From positions 22,389,979 to 22,453,978 of the forward strand of contig NC_134421.1 in NCBI RefSeq assembly GCF_030867145.1: a stretch of DNA of 64,000 nucleotides, in the 5' to 3' direction. Made by a program: the position numbers and the translations under genes. The DNA comes from Opisthocomus hoazin (Eukaryota > Chordata > Aves > Opisthocomiformes > Opisthocomidae). The notes under the pieces were generated by a model. The model saw only the letters and a list, made by a program, of their open reading frames with translations. It had not been told where the DNA came from and did not search any database. Below, one piece after another: positions 39,171 through 53,120 of this stretch (position 1 is its first letter; every line of letters begins with the position of its first letter).

Positions 39171-42100
39171 CTAGCACACCAATCCTATATACAAAGTGTA
39201 AAAATCATCCTTCTCTTCCTGCTTACTTTATTCCCTTCGTGCCTGCAGTGAGGAGTCACGGACATACTAAACTTTTTTTGTTTGTTTGCTGCAGGAATGC
39301 ACAGGGAGCTCTCTTTAGGTTGCCCATGAAGGCAGTGGGCCCCATCTGAGAAGCCTGGCTGTGGTTTGGCACTTTGCAGCAACCCCGGGCTCCTCCAGAT
39401 CCAGTGCCAAGTACCGCTCACCCTGTGCTCCAGACCTACATTGTACCCTGCCGATCCCATCTCACCCATGTCCTGCTGGGTGCAGCTCCAGCTCTCAGGC
39501 ACGTCCCTCTAGTTTAAGAGCTGCGGAATTATATGTTAGCAAACACTGAGAGGGAGGACAGGATGGGACATACACTTGAGATATAGGGGGAAGAGCTAAA
39601 TAAAAAAAAATATGTTCATGGAAACTGCTGAATTAGCCAGTTCTTAAAACTGCTTAGCAAGTGCTTTGCTGATGTGGTGTATTGCTAACTTTTCATCAGG
39701 TTTTACAGAGTACAAAATTAAACCTCTTGCAATTATCTAGGTGTGTTACATCTGCACATTTACCTGTACATACCTGTAATCTGAAATGATGAAATAAGAT
39801 TTCTTTGGCAAGTTTCAGAAAAATCACAACAATTGACACTCTGTGCCTGTCATTAATTCTCGGAGAGCTGTCACCCCCTGTTGTCTCTACCAGTATGTTT
39901 TTCCATGCTCCTAGTCACTTCTAGGGTATATTTATCTTTGTCAAGCAACTTCAACATTTTATACTTACGCTGTGCTGGTATTTCTTCCAGTCTCCTGGGA
40001 TATCCCCAGTATCTTCAAAATTAAGGTCAGTAAACAAGAAGGATCCTCAACCAGCTCTTCTACTGCTCCTGGGATTCACTGGCATCTAAGCATGCCAGGT
40101 TAGTAACGCTCATCCTGCATGTCCTCCTCCATTCCTGATGATCAGAGAGCAAGTTCTCTCTAATTGATATGAATGATACAAACCCTATTTTTTTCCAGAT
40201 ACAAAACAAAAATATTAAGCTGCTCTGTATTATTAGGACTTTCACCATCCATTTCTGAACCATGTACTCTCCTGAGATGTTTGGCTCTTCATGTACTTCT
40301 ATATCGACCTTAGCCTCACAGCTGGCACGCAGACCCCCTCAGTAGGACCTGCCCAGACTTTAGAGGCAATGGTAAGAAGTGCTTGCATACCTCGTTTTTT
40401 CACTCAGGGGGACCTGAGGCCTGGGGATTCTGCTCTCTCAGAGGTGCCACAAGGCTGATGACAGCGGTGGGAAAGAACAGGCCATGGAGCAGCGTTTTTT
40501 CACCAACCGTCTCTGGTGATTGTTAGTCATTTCAGCTGATGATAACCTGCTCACAAGCTAATACAGGTTTTTAAATGATTGATGGCTCAGACCACTCTAT
40601 CTGATAAGGGTAAGTGCTTTTTAATGGGGTAGGTATAGTCAGGGCAGGAAAGGAAAGATGGAAACTCCTGCTCTGATTTTAGTCTCCTACTGTTCGCAGT
40701 TGTCTCCATTTCTACAGACTCCAGAGCTATGCTGGCACTGCTTTCCCTGACCATCAGGGATGCTCGCCATCACTCTGATCACCGTCAGTTTAAAATCACA
40801 CAGACAAATGGGAAATTAGAATTAAAAAGAAACAAAAAAATCAAGGCCTGGAATCTCATTAGATTCTGCTTCCTGTGACTTTTCCTGTGATGTTAGGTTT
40901 CATTTGCAAAGAGGAGGATTTTCCTCTTGCATATGTTTTGTGCTAAATCTTTTAATTGGCATCAGAGAAACTTCAGCGGATTATGGGTGTATTTTTTCTG
41001 CGTTGCAAGGCTGTAGCAAAGTCAGAATGTAGGAAGCAGCTAATGCTAAAATTACACCTTGTTTACATATTTAGCGAAAAATTACCCTGCAGAAGGCTTT
41101 GTTGACTGCTAGGGGAGTGTGTGCACTCGTTTCACAGACCAGACCAGGGTTCAAAACCCCAGTAAGGCTGCTCCAGGCAGCCGCTGAGTAAGTCATAACG
41201 CAATGCCGTGATAAAACTGACAGGGTGGCTTCACACCAGCTGTAGCTGCACTCTTAATTTAGCACTTGGTGGCTCTGAAAACGTAGTACTTCGTAGTTGC
41301 TTGTCAAGATCCCCAACTGCATTCAAACGTCACATTCTGTACATCCTACCTGATGAGTTAGTCCTCACTTCTTTAGTGGCACAAGCTTTATTTTGATTCT
41401 GTTGCTCTTGATTCACCCTGTCATTCAGAAATTTCTAAAGGAAACCAAATTACACTGCCCTTATTTCTGACTGTGGTAACTGCTACACATTACAATTTTT
41501 TATCAACACTGGTTCTTCCTGAATCATTGGCTCCTAACGTGTGAGCCCCGTGAAGAATCTGGCACTACTGTAATGCTGTTTTTTGCTTTGAAGATGGGAC
41601 GTCTGGTGCTAACCATGTAACAGAGAACAAGGGTATGGTGCCAAGCAGAAAGTGAGAGGCACGGGTACCAGGGATATCAAGTTCCTACAAGTTTTGCGAA
41701 TACTGACATCTGGGTAAAGGAGAAAGTATGAATTCGTGCCTCACCAGGAGACAGGCTGCTTGTGTGAGCTTCGCAGACCCCTGTGCTGCTGGGCCTGTTG
41801 CCACGCACCAGGCTGCGTGCCCCAGCTAGCCAGTAAGTGCGACGGCAGGCAGGGAGCACCGAAAGCAGAGGGGGATTTAGGGCGCGTGGAGGAAACGGGG
41901 CCTGTGACAGGGTCGTGTTGGGAGGAAAAAGCCACAGCTCTTTTGGTGGACACATGAGGTGATGGGGGCTTCCCTAGTTCCAGCACTTGTTCAGCAGTAT
42001 TTATATTTACCTACGTTTAACAGCTGACCTATTGAAAGTAGTAAAGCCAACCAGGAGGTGAAAGGTTGCCTCATCATTACCAGTTCTCCATGCTGTCCAG

Positions 42101-44392
42101 GATCCCACCTATTTTTTCTAATCAGAATGTAATGGCCTTTTATGGCTTGACTGAGTCCCACTGCAGTAGTTACATGGCCTTTCCCTTCCCTTCTCCTGCC
42201 AGCCTGCTGAATGCCTGAGTTGAATCAGTTTAATACATGCTGCCACAGATTATTTACATTTGTTCAAAATAAGAACTCACAGTCTATTGTGTAGGGTAAC
42301 TGCTAAAGACAAAAATTAAAAAATCCTATGTCAAGACACATTATATATTGAACTTATGGTTCTAGCATTTGATCTACCATTCAACAGCCAAAATACATAA
42401 CAACAGCCTCTGTGATGGCAATTGATTTTCATAAGGTGGGTTTTATGAAGTAGTAAACATTACACTACTTGGCTAATTCAACACAGCCATCCATGGCTCT
42501 CCGTTTCGCTCTGCACAGCCCATATGCCACTCACTGCATACTATGTTGACTTAGAAGATAGGAAAATGCCAACTAAATAAAGTCGCCTTTTCTGTGTCTC
42601 ACTTTTGAGTGCGCTAGTTCTTTCAGTCTTCGATCTGGTCACAGTTTACATTGCTGAGCTTTAAATGGAGACTGTCTTGATGAAAGCCTTTTTAAGTCTG
42701 AGGTATTCCAATTTTGTATTGAAATACCACATCATCCCAAGATTTAATATATTCTTTCATTCTAATTGGTGGCAGACAACCTGTTTGATCTGACACCACA
42801 TGCTGAACTTACATTTTTTCATGCTGTGTGCTAAAGATCACTTTAAAAACTGTCAGTAGATGCCTGACAGCTTTACATGTACTTGCTAATTAAGGGGTCC
42901 GATCTGATGTCCAAATGGCTCTGGAAAATGTTACATTTTCTTTGCTAAATGTTTGCTTTATACTCTTATTACTCCTATTGTTTAAAAGTCTTTGTTCTGT
43001 AGGAAGGGAGCTGGCTCCAACTACTGGCATGGGGGGGGTGTTGAGTGGAGGGCATAGTCATGCTACCTATTTTAAGTAAATTTACCTCATTTGTCATATA
43101 AGGACCCTCTCTACAGGCAAGGTAGGGCTAAACAACTTAGGAGCAGGTGAGCTAGGCACTGAGCATGTCCACCAAAAGGTACACAAACCGGGAAAAGCAG
43201 AGCAACTCTTCTTCACCATTCATTCTGAACTGCCACGTTCCTAAATCCTTGCTGCTATCAAAAGTAGGTCATTGTTATGATTCTGAAGTGGACCATGGTG
43301 CTTTACATGCCCCAGGTTATGCCATTTTTATAGTTTTGTGTGGATGTATCCACCTGCTGGGACTGTTGAGAGCTGTGCCCTGTATGGTAATTTCTAACGA
43401 CAGAGGACCTGCTCCTCAGAATATCCTTCATGTGGAGAAGCTATTGGTAGTGGATTGGGAAGGAATACAGCAACGGAACATTTCTAAACTGCATTTCTTC
43501 TACAGAGGTGGTGGAAAGCAATGCTAAGAAAGACAGTGAGTCATTTCAGGACAGTCTAGCACTGTATGGTGTAAGTGCAGGAAGTCATTTCAACATGTAG
43601 TAAATTTTAAGCAAGTGCTTAAGGGCCTCAAGGATAATATTAAAGGCTTTCCTGAGTCAGGACTAATACCTGATCATTAAAAGAAAATTAAGAATTCTGT
43701 AAGCTTAGCTAGAATGCAAAGCTGAAGTCAAAACCCCATTTGATAAAAGTTCTACAGCCCAGGCACCCTTCCAGCGGGCAGGCACTCTCAAACATCAGCG
43801 CAGTTACGAGGTGCAGAGTATTTCCTGGATGCACCAGCACCGTATCTGAGTTAGCCAACCCTGGGAGAGGCTGGGCTCCTTCTGACAGCAGCTGGGGGGA
43901 GAATTACTTTATCTATAGAGCAGGTAGAGCCAAATGCAAATGTGTTTTTGTATCTTTTAGAAAATCTACAGGCTCAAACTTAAATGGCAGTTACTGAAAT
44001 TGCTAAAAATGCAGTGTTCTCAGTTCAGCAAAGTTACATTTAGATAATCTCATAAGTAGCAGGGTAGCTACCTGCCATCACACCATGAAAGCACTGGAGG
44101 AGAGCATAAACTCTCACTGAGCTTGTTTCTTTTGCCACAGGATAATGTATTTCCATTAATTCTGGTCTGTCCTACCCGACTGGAATATTTTGTTCCTTTC
44201 AATAGGTTTTTAGTCCTTGAGTTTACTTGTGTGCTTCAAAATACAGGCTTACATGGTTTGCTTGGTCTGAGTTTGCTTTAATAATAACTGCTGGATACTG
44301 GGACTAATGCCATCACTGTAATAATTTTGATCTCATGCCTGGGTAACAATGTTGAAATGGTGATACTGAATGAGTATGTTTGCTATGTCTCT
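39171..44392. other. intergenic, no gene seen
   Basis: Mostly AT-rich, with no recognised gene or repeat family. A sequence near 41148 (GGGTTCAAAACCCC) resembles a tRNA T-arm superficially but does not fold as a tRNA. Confidence 0.5.
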
Positions 44393-44560
44393 CCCTTCCC
44401 TTCCCTTCCCTTCCCTTCCCTTCCCTTCCCTTCCCTTCCCTTCCCTTCCCTTCCCTTCCCTTCCCTTCCCTTCCCTTCCCTTCCCTTCCCTTCCCTTCCC
44501 TTCCCTTCCCTTCCCTTCCCTTCCCTTCCCTTCCCTTCCCTTCCCTTCCCTTCCCTTCCC
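44393..44560. repeat. (TTCCC)n / (GGGAA)n pentanucleotide satellite, about 34 copies
   Basis: 168 bases of perfect CCCTT repeats with no interruption, all pyrimidine on the plus strand. Frames through it encode only PSLPF or GREGK repeats and are not genes. Confidence 0.98.
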
Positions 44561-47500
44561 ACCTTTTTAGTATCAACTCTTAACATTCTCGTCAAGTTAT
44601 TCTACTAAGATCCATCTATTTAGATATCCTTTGTTGTCTGTTGTTCAAAATACATCAAAATAGCAGTACCATAACCAGTTATTGAGCTACAATCTTTTAA
44701 TACTTGCTTCTCCTATGAATAGGCTTGAAGTACAAGTACTATTTTAAATGTGATGCTTATTTAAATAGATTTCAATCTCCTTCATCTTGCATTAGCTCAA
44801 ATGAAAATACTCCCATGTAAAATTTCGACTCCCCTGCAACTGCCTATGGAGGTAGAAAATAAAAGGCAGTTTCAAAACCTTTGCTGGCCTGAAGCACTTG
44901 ATTCCTGACTACTAGGCAGTTTGCTAACTCATCTAATTCAAACACGTAGAAGGGTGAGTAAGCAATAAACCATCTCAAATCAATCCATCTGGCAGTAAGT
45001 AAAATAGCTATAATGAACAGCATGTTTACAGAGCACATTTCCTACTCAGTCTCGTCATTTGCAGGATTCAGGCCATGGATGTCACAGGTTGTCTGAGAAG
45101 CATTAGATACAGGGAAATGACTATATGTGGAAGGGGAGTTTGAGGATAATTAATGAAGATGGATGTTTGCTGTTTATGCACACTTCATTAGCTAAGTCAG
45201 TCTGGCTAGCGCTCCTGGGACTTCTCTGCTTTCCCTACTGCTTGCTGATGGCCATTTGCTCCGAGTTCATAGGTGAGTGACACAAACATATGTTTTTGGA
45301 TAGATGATTTGCTTTATGATGACTAAGGAATGCATGAGGAATCTGTTATGGAGCTGCTGGAAGTTGCCATGTCCTTCAGTACAGAAGCTGGGAAGAATAT
45401 ATTGTAGTATTTCCCTCTTCTGCTGGCAAAGACACAATCTATTAAGTTTCTGTTTAAAATATGGCAATTTTATTCTAACTTAAGATGCTCTAGGTTCTAA
45501 CAAGGTCCTAAATTGACTCCCAACACGAGAAGCTTTGTATCTGCCCCAACCAATGCTATCAGCATGATGTCTTGGTATTATGAATCTTTGGATTGCCTTC
45601 AGTGGGAACACGTGTACATAAATAATAGCAGGATTTTGCTTTCTGTATGTAAAATTGTTAGGCAAATCAGTAGGAGCAGCAAAACCAACTGAGCAGCTGT
45701 CTGAAAAGCAAGAACATGAAGTGCTCTCTAATGATCTTGAACACGACAGCTAAATTCACGGTGAGTTAAAAGTTATACCACAATTTTTGTAGCATACTGT
45801 TTATCAAGGATAAGCCTTTTTTTGCTTTGTGAATGAGGAATAACACTAAATTTTTACAGTTCTAATCAAATTCCTGGTGTAAATACATATGGAAGCAGTC
45901 ATACAGGCAGGAACAGTAACAGTTACTTGATCAACGTCATGTACCTTCCAGATTTCTAGGAACAAAGGACACTGTAAATAAATATGTATTTTGTAATTGT
46001 ATCTCTTTTTTCTGAATGACAGCTTGCAGAAAACAGTGACAAGGACAGTTCTGAACAGGGGATTAACTCAGGTTTCTTAGTGCAGCTTGAAAAGTGTGAA
46101 TAGCAAGAGAGCTGAAAATATTACAGTAAGATGAAACATTACAAATGATAAAATAAAACTCCTTGATAAATTCAAGTTACTGGTGCACCATTTGCCGATG
46201 TCATCAAGGCAGCTCCACAGGTGAGACCAGAAAACCAGTATGCACCTGTAGGAACTGAGGCTGCGTGTCCACCACCCAAGCATCTCAGTAGTAAAACTGC
46301 TTTAAGGATGTGCTCCCACTTCCTTCCTAACTTGCCTGCACCCCACGTGTTTATTCCTTCAGTTAGGCTGCAGGCGTTACAGCAGTTTAACAAGTTCAGC
46401 ATAAGAACTGAACTGACAAAGCACTGCAGGGTTAGCCATAGTGGTAACAAGCCGTTATGCTGGTAATGGAAGTGTTTGCATTGGAAATACTTGTCCTTGC
46501 AACCAATGTTCACTGTCCTGGTATAGTTGTCTTATATGAAATAGCTTCCTTATTGTACCCGTATTTTTTAAACTAGGATAGCTACAACAGCAAGTGCTCA
46601 TACTCCTGATTGAATAACTGAGCTAATAGAACTGTCATGTGTAGAAAAGGCCTCAGGACCTCCTTCCATGCTTATTTTGAACTGTGTTCCTTCTCCTTTC
46701 TAATGTGTTATGATTCACACGCTGCAGTACTGGGCATCTCCTCAGACCCACGTGGAATATGGGTGAAGCAGCAGCCCTGTTTAGTCCTCTGCCTGATGGG
46801 TACTCCACTGTCCAAAGCCCTTCTTAAGCTGGGTCTCTGAATACCCACTCGCTCAAACTTGGTGACATCCACATGCATTGGGCTGAAGTCTGCTCAGGAA
46901 ACTCCTGCTTCTCTGCCCATTTACGTTGTACACGTGAACAAAGCCGTGCATCTCTCCTGTGTTGCCCACCCTAGGATTTGCACTTCCCACAGCAGCAGCA
47001 GATCTTCATATCGCTGCAGAATGGACTGAGCCTAGAACCTGCCCTCTCATTCGGAGTTAGCACCACATCTGGCAACACCCTGCTTTGCATGAGAAACACT
47101 GAGGCTTTACCATAACATAGACCATCACAATTTTCCTGCTTTAAATTTTGCTGTTGAATCAGGTTCAGCTGACTTAAAAAAGTTTAGTTAGCTAATTCTT
47201 GTCTTAGACCTGAATGCAGGCTGATCTGTAATGGTAGAATTTATGTCCCTGTAATCTCCTGTGTACCTGTAAGAACCACAAAGCACAGATCATTCTTCTA
47301 CATTTGGTACGAAGAAAATAACTAGGATGATACTCGAATTTTGTTTTGTATTTGTGCATATAGTGCTGTTTTATTATTATTATGGGCCTTATGAGCAGAC
47401 AGCTACTTCCTTTCTTCTATGGACTATCTCATAGCTTCAAATTGATGGCTGCTGGAGGAGAGAGACAGCATGTGACATGTGTACAGAACCCAAGATTGAT

Positions 47501-50500
47501 CAGGGTGTGCTTTCATTCATTATAATGACTAAGAAGCAGTGAAGACTGACAGTTCAATCATTCATTAATAAAGGCTTACTCTATTCCCACTCGTGAAAGT
47601 GTTAGTCAAATTCTAAAACATTTTTAAAAGGATATAATTATTATTAAAATTTGATTTAGTACTTCCCCCTCATATGACAGTGTAGAAAAATCTTATCAAT
47701 AAACAGAATTTTAATTAGTCTGAAAACTACCCCAAAATTACTGATCTTTTTTTTTTTAGTTTGTGGAAATGTCTTTTCTGCTTACAGACTGACAAGAGAC
47801 AGGGCTTAAATATACGCTTACTGTAGTTTAAGAGGTTGCTAAATGTCAGCAGAGTCAAAGGACTAATATAGCATTCCAGACAAGACAGGATCAAGCTAGG
47901 TTACATCACTTTTAATTTGGTCTGCACAGAGGTCTCCTACTCACATTGACTGAATTAAAACATTGATGACAGAGAGTAAGGACGGAGTCCACTGTGGAGG
48001 ACTTGGCAGAGCAGGGTGCGAGCCTTGTCTCAGGGAGCAGCTCTGTCCACAGCCCCTTTTCCTGGAGCAGGTGGTGCTCAGCGCCGGGCTGCTCCGTGCT
48101 CCTGTGGAGCAGCAGGACACACTGGCCACTGAGGGAAGTGCGTGTTGACCTCGGCGTCCGCAGGCTGCCAGGCTGTAGCTCGTGTGAGAGCAGCCTGGGC
48201 ACCCCTGTGGTGGGACGGGCAGCAGAACTGCTCTATGGGGGTACACAGTACCAGCTTACGGAAAAGAAAGCCACCACATAAACTCAGTCTCAACATGCAC
48301 GCAGGGTAAAGGAGGCGATTGCACAATCATGATAAGTCATGTCCTCTGTTACAACTATTCTTCTTCCAAATTCTTTGAGGACCTCTTCAATCTGTCTCTC
48401 CCAAAATAAGATTTAGTTAGATTTGAGCAGTTTTACACCCATTTCTTTCCTTGATTCTGTTGCCAAATGGGATTGCTTTGTCAGTTTGTCTTATTGCCTG
48501 TTCACGTTCTATGATATGATGGCAATCTCCCATCCCTAAAAAGCTTATAGGGTTTTTTTGGCAGTCAATGAATCATATATTTCCACTGTTTGGTGGTGAA
48601 AATGATTGTTCTCTGTCTCATGTTGACTGATTAGGTGAAGAGCAGATATAGACAGTCTGGTTGTTTTAAAAAAACCCCACCTCTTGCTTCAGCTGATTGG
48701 GTGGTGAGAAGGTTTTGTTCCCATAGCAACATTTTGCATTCGAGCCTGCAAAAATGAGGCTGGCTAGCGGCATTTCAAACACGCTGCATTGAAAGAGCAG
48801 GTTGTGCTTTACAGTGTGTTTGCATTTTTGCATCTGACAGAATTATTTAGTAAACACCAGAGAAACAAAAAGAAAAATCTTTGCATCCCCATATGTGAAA
48901 CTGGAACTTGCTTCTACTAGGCATGCTACTGAGCATCGCTTGAACTGCTCTTAGCAAGAGCGCAACCTGACCGCGTCGCTATCAGTTGTCTGAACAGACA
49001 CCACAACTCTAAAAACCAGTCCAAAGCCCAGATGCCACTTTTGTAAGAGTTCTTCTCCTACGTTCAGTGGGGACAACGACAGTGAGCAAGGTGTTTGGAG
49101 GGAACTGGCGAGCAGGCTGAGGAAGAGTAAAACCTGTGGAGGAGGTCGTGTCTCAGAGACGTGGGGAGTAGGGGAGGGGCTGGGGAGTTCTTGCAGAAGT
49201 GCAGGTAGGGCAAAGAAAAAAAAAAAGTCTTTCCCAATACAAGGAGGTGCAGGAGGAAGACACCACTGGAGAAAGTGTAGGTGACAAGACAATTTAGGCT
49301 CTGGGTTTTTTTGTACTTCACACGGTAAAGGCTGATCATGTGGTAGCAGGAGTAATTTTTGTGGCTAAAGAAGAAGGAATTAGACTTTAATGATGCCAGA
49401 AGGAGAAGACAAGGAACATATTTCACTTCAGGATTTTTGGTTCATTTGTCAAATACTGTGAAAGAAGGACAGAGCAGAAGAAATTTGTAGTAGTCTTTAA
49501 GGGAGATGATATAAACTGGCCCTTCCGCTGCCATCTATCTGTGTTTCACCAGACACACTCTCTCACTCGGCACAAATCTTGTTCAGGCAGAACTGGAAGA
49601 TTCCATGTATTTATCCAGTATTTCACTTCAGGAGGTACAGAGCTCAGTGCTTTGGTCCAGGAAAAATATGATGGCAAGTCACCCAGGAGCATGGAACTGC
49701 AAACAAAATGGTCACACAGAGGCAGTGTTACGGTATTTTAAGAATTATATTGTTAATATACAGTGATACTTTAGTGGGAAATTGGGTGACCTTTTCTCTG
49801 TGTTTACCTTTGGGCACTGATAAGCAAAGTAATTACATGAAGAATAACAAAAAAGTTGGTGTTATTGGCAAATATCTCAGTGGGAACAAGCTGAGAGAGC
49901 GTTGTTGTAGCGTGGCACTGTTCATCCAGTAACACAAAACTGTAAAATGGCCCCAATATGAGAAGACAGCAAGTTGTTAACTAAAGCTTGCTTTCGGGAA
50001 GGAAATACAGGCAGGTTGAATTCAGAAGTTTTGTGGAAGGAAGACAACTCACACCAAAAAATAAGAGTGAAAGTCAGAGTCAACACAAGCTTGAAAATAA
50101 TTGTGCAGTACTTGTCAGTCATCATTTTTTATTAGAGGGTTTTTGGAGGAGGAAGCAAGTTTGCGTACAGGGAAACTGCTCAAGGGTCTATTCCTGGAGA
50201 TCATGGATCAATCCCACAAAATCATGCATTGCTTCATCCCAGACTTCCTCTGAAGATGCCTGGTGTTGCACAAGTATGAGAAGTGGGCTAAAACTGTAGG
50301 AGAAAAGGGGCACACAGGGTGAAGTAAGAGTGAGCGTACCGGAACATGGAGAGAGCTTACGGCACCAGAAGGGCAGGAGAAAGGGTGGGTGCCAAGGGCC
50401 ATGCAGAGCCACAGCAACTGATAAAGATCACAAAACAAACAAAAAAAAAAGATAGTGACAGGATGAAAGAGTTGAAGCACAAGCAATCCTGATGCCCTGA

Positions 50501-52279
50501 AGTGATATTGTCTCAGACAAGACAAGTCAGCAAAGTTAATTGTTTGCTGCTGGTTGGCCAGATGGCCCTGGACTTGTACCAAAAATCCCTGCCCACCACA
50601 TTTCTCTATAGGTCTAAATTCCAGACTTTTCATCCACCTTAAAATGCTTATGTTTTAAAAATAAAGGGATGGACTGAAACTTTTATAGCTCCAGAAAAAA
50701 ATGCAGAGGTCAACAGCGCAAGAAGGAGGCAGCAGTATTCCTGCTGTTACGAGAAAACAAGTAAAAACATGTGTTGAGGTGAATTATCTAACACAGCTTT
50801 TGAAAGATGTGGACACCAGGGTCTGACTCCAGGGCAAATGGCTTAGCCCTGCATTCTGAGATGACAAAAGCTCTGGCCTTGAGGTGGGGAGCCAGATTTC
50901 CAACAACCTGTCATTAGAGGTCCCGAGGAGGTTGCTCTATGAAAACCACGTTCACTTGCTGACTTTAGATAGTTTCTGGCTCATCAGGAAGGGAAGATTT
51001 CTACAAAACCAGTTCCAAGGTCTTGAACTCTCCTAATGCATAAAAAGTCAAGGTACCAAGCACTGAGGTTTGGGGTACTCTTAAGAGTACCCCATACTTG
51101 TAATTTAAATATTACAACGCCTGAATCCTAGGGTTCCAGCTCTCTTTTAATCATATTCAGAGACTGTCTTCAGAGAAGAAGTGATTCCAGAGCACGTGCC
51201 TTTTCCTGAGTGTAACTACAGAGAAAACAAACCAAACGCCCAGAGCGGATGCCCACATGTCTATGGTCAGGATTATTGCTGATGTTCTTATTCCTGTTCA
51301 TTATCCCATTTCACTTACAGGTAAACTAGTAACTGTATCGAGTTTACATGCAAGGAGGACACGTGCACTTCAGTGAGAAACATCTGGAAGAAGGGAAAGC
51401 AGTTTGAGAGTCTGTCGAGACCAGGAGTGACAGCAGATACGTGAAGAGGGATGTGTCCCGTAGCGTTTTACACCAGGCAGTGGACAAGAAGAGTCAACGG
51501 CTGTAGAAGGCTGTGTTCTTGGAAACGCTGCCAATTTCTGTGAACAGTCATCTACAGTGACTACAAAAACATCATATCAGCCCTATAATACAGAAATTTT
51601 GACAGAATGAGAGGTTCTTCATTTTCAGGAGACAAGAGAGAGGGAAGAAGCGACCCGAGCAAGCAAAAAGAAGCGCGACTGATGCCTGCATAATCAGACT
51701 TGAGGGAGGAGAAGTAACTAACAACCAGCATCACGAGACACCACTTAACATGCTAATAGGAGCCCAGCAAATCTGAGCCCCATGGCTGTCACCTGCGATG
51801 TCACCTGCATTGGTTAACCATAACCCACATAAAAAACCACTAGTCAGGCAGGTTCCACTCAAGCGACCCCCCTCCATTTTAGCACCTTAATGCGACGTGA
51901 TGCTGAGTAATACCTTACACCACGAGATCAAAGGCAGCAGCATCTGACTTGGTCTGCACAGCAGCGGAAACGCGATGGCCGAGACTCGATGGCCGGGCGC
52001 TGTGGTGTGGCTCCCTGCTCTCCGTGACAACAGGTTATGAACTCCCGATCAACCTGCCAGCTAATATTCAGTTGCCTCGGCTAAACTGCTCCTGTCACAC
52101 TAACCCCAAGCGTAAATGCGATGGTGGTTTGCTCTAACTGCCTTGCTCTTTACTGACTAACCAGCTCGCTGGAGATGAATTGACCACGGGTCGCTGTACG
52201 CTCGCAGAACTGAAATTTCCTGAAAAGCGGCTCGAGAACATAGTGGGAAGATGTGAAATAACGGGTTGCCCTGAGAGAA
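44561..52279. other. intergenic upstream of TMCC3 island
   Basis: No gene recognised. A 24-base perfect palindrome lies at 51071-51094. Overlapping frames at 47912-48326 on both strands sit in a locally GC-rich patch and show no domain. GC content rises from about 51900 toward the island. Confidence 0.5.
51071..51094. repeat. 24-bp perfect palindrome
   Basis: Half-site TGGGGTACTCTT is followed directly by its exact reverse complement, with no spacer. No known site of this kind was recognised. Confidence 0.95.
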
Positions 52280-52840
52280 GCCACATCCTTCGGAACCTGC
52301 GATGCGTGGCCCTGTCCTCCCGGGGCACGGCTCAGCCGCGGGGTCCGTGTGTGCGGGGCTGACACGCCGAGCAACGGCAAACCCCCCGCACCAGGCAGCG
52401 GGAGCCCCGCGTTCTGGCATTCGGAGTTGACGCAGAGAGCGCTTCATAACTAGCGCCAAACACCTTCCGGGATCGGATTCTATTTTAACTTGGGAACGGC
52501 TTGTAGCTCCGGCAGCGTGCCGCGGCTCGCAGGAGGAGTAGATCGCTCCTGGAAGAGGTGTGATTTGCTTCGGGTGAGGCTTGCTTCGTAACGGGAAAAT
52601 GGAGCCCCGAGACCACGCACAGAGCGCCTGAGCCCCGCACCAGCGGGGTCCCAGCGCGGTCCCCCGGCCCGGGGCTGACGAAGCCATCCAGCCCGGCCTC
52701 TCCCCGCTCCCCCGGCGGGGGGAAGCGACCCTCAGCCCGGCCCCGCTCCGGCCCAGCCCACGGCTGCAGCAGAGGGGGGAGCCCCGCACCCTGCTTCCCG
52801 CCCTGCCGGGTCAGGCCAGGCTGCGGGCACCGGTCCGCTT

Positions 52841-52864
52841 CGGGCGGGGCGGGGCGGGGCGGGG
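52841..52864 (+). promoter_or_regulatory. tandem Sp1-type GC boxes
   Basis: Four adjacent CGGGG units, giving three overlapping GGGGCGGGGC boxes. They lie roughly 200 bases before the inferred coding start. The G runs could also form a quadruplex. Confidence 0.7.
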
Positions 52865-53039
52865 ACTGGGGCCGGGCGGCGGGGGCGGGTGGGCCCGGCG
52901 GGCCCGGCCCCCCCTCCCAGCCGCGCTGCCTCGTGTGCTCAGTGTGGGCAGGCGGGCGGCGCGCACGGAGGGCCGCCGGGCCGGGGCCGGACCGGGGTTC
53001 GCGCCCCGGGGCGGCCGCCGCAGCCGCGCTGCCCCCTGC

Positions 53040-53054
53040 ATGGCGGCGCCGTGA
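53040..53054 (+). other. upstream mini-ORF before the TMCC3 start
   Basis: ATG GCG GCG CCG TGA: a four-codon upstream frame ending 54 bases before the inferred main ATG. It overlaps a YY1-like CATGGCGGC. It is relevant only if transcription starts upstream of 53040. Confidence 0.45.
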
Positions 53055-53108
53055 GGGGCGGGAGAGCGCGGCACCGTGGCGGGGAGCCCCCGGCGCGGCC
53101 CGCCCAGC

Positions 53109-53120
53109 ATGCTGCGGAAG
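53109..53120 (+). CDS. TMCC3: TMCC3 first coding exon (inferred, four codons)
   Basis: ATG CTG CGG AAG followed directly by the strong donor GTAAGG at 53121 (phase 0). TMCC3 is an ER membrane protein with coiled coils and two C-terminal membrane segments, found at three-way tubule junctions. None of those domains is in this exon, and the next exon lies outside the window. The call rests on synteny (NR2C1, NDUFA12 and TMCC3 lie in this order on one strand in vertebrates), the CpG island, and the ATG-donor arrangement. The frame is open upstream to 53076, but only GTG lies there, so ATG 53109 is the start. A non-coding first exon, or another TMCC3 isoform start further on, is possible. Confidence 0.55.

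Noticed and set aside
41140-41165. tRNA-like T-arm GGGTTCAAAACCCC
   Set aside because: The stem pairs only three bases with a seven-base loop, and no cloverleaf can be formed.
44313-44608. Frames encoding GREGK or PSLPF repeats
   Set aside because: They arise from the pentanucleotide satellite.
47912-48326. Overlapping frames of 60-101 codons on both strands
   Set aside because: Several registers are open at once in a local GC-rich patch; no domain, splice pattern or repeat identity was found.
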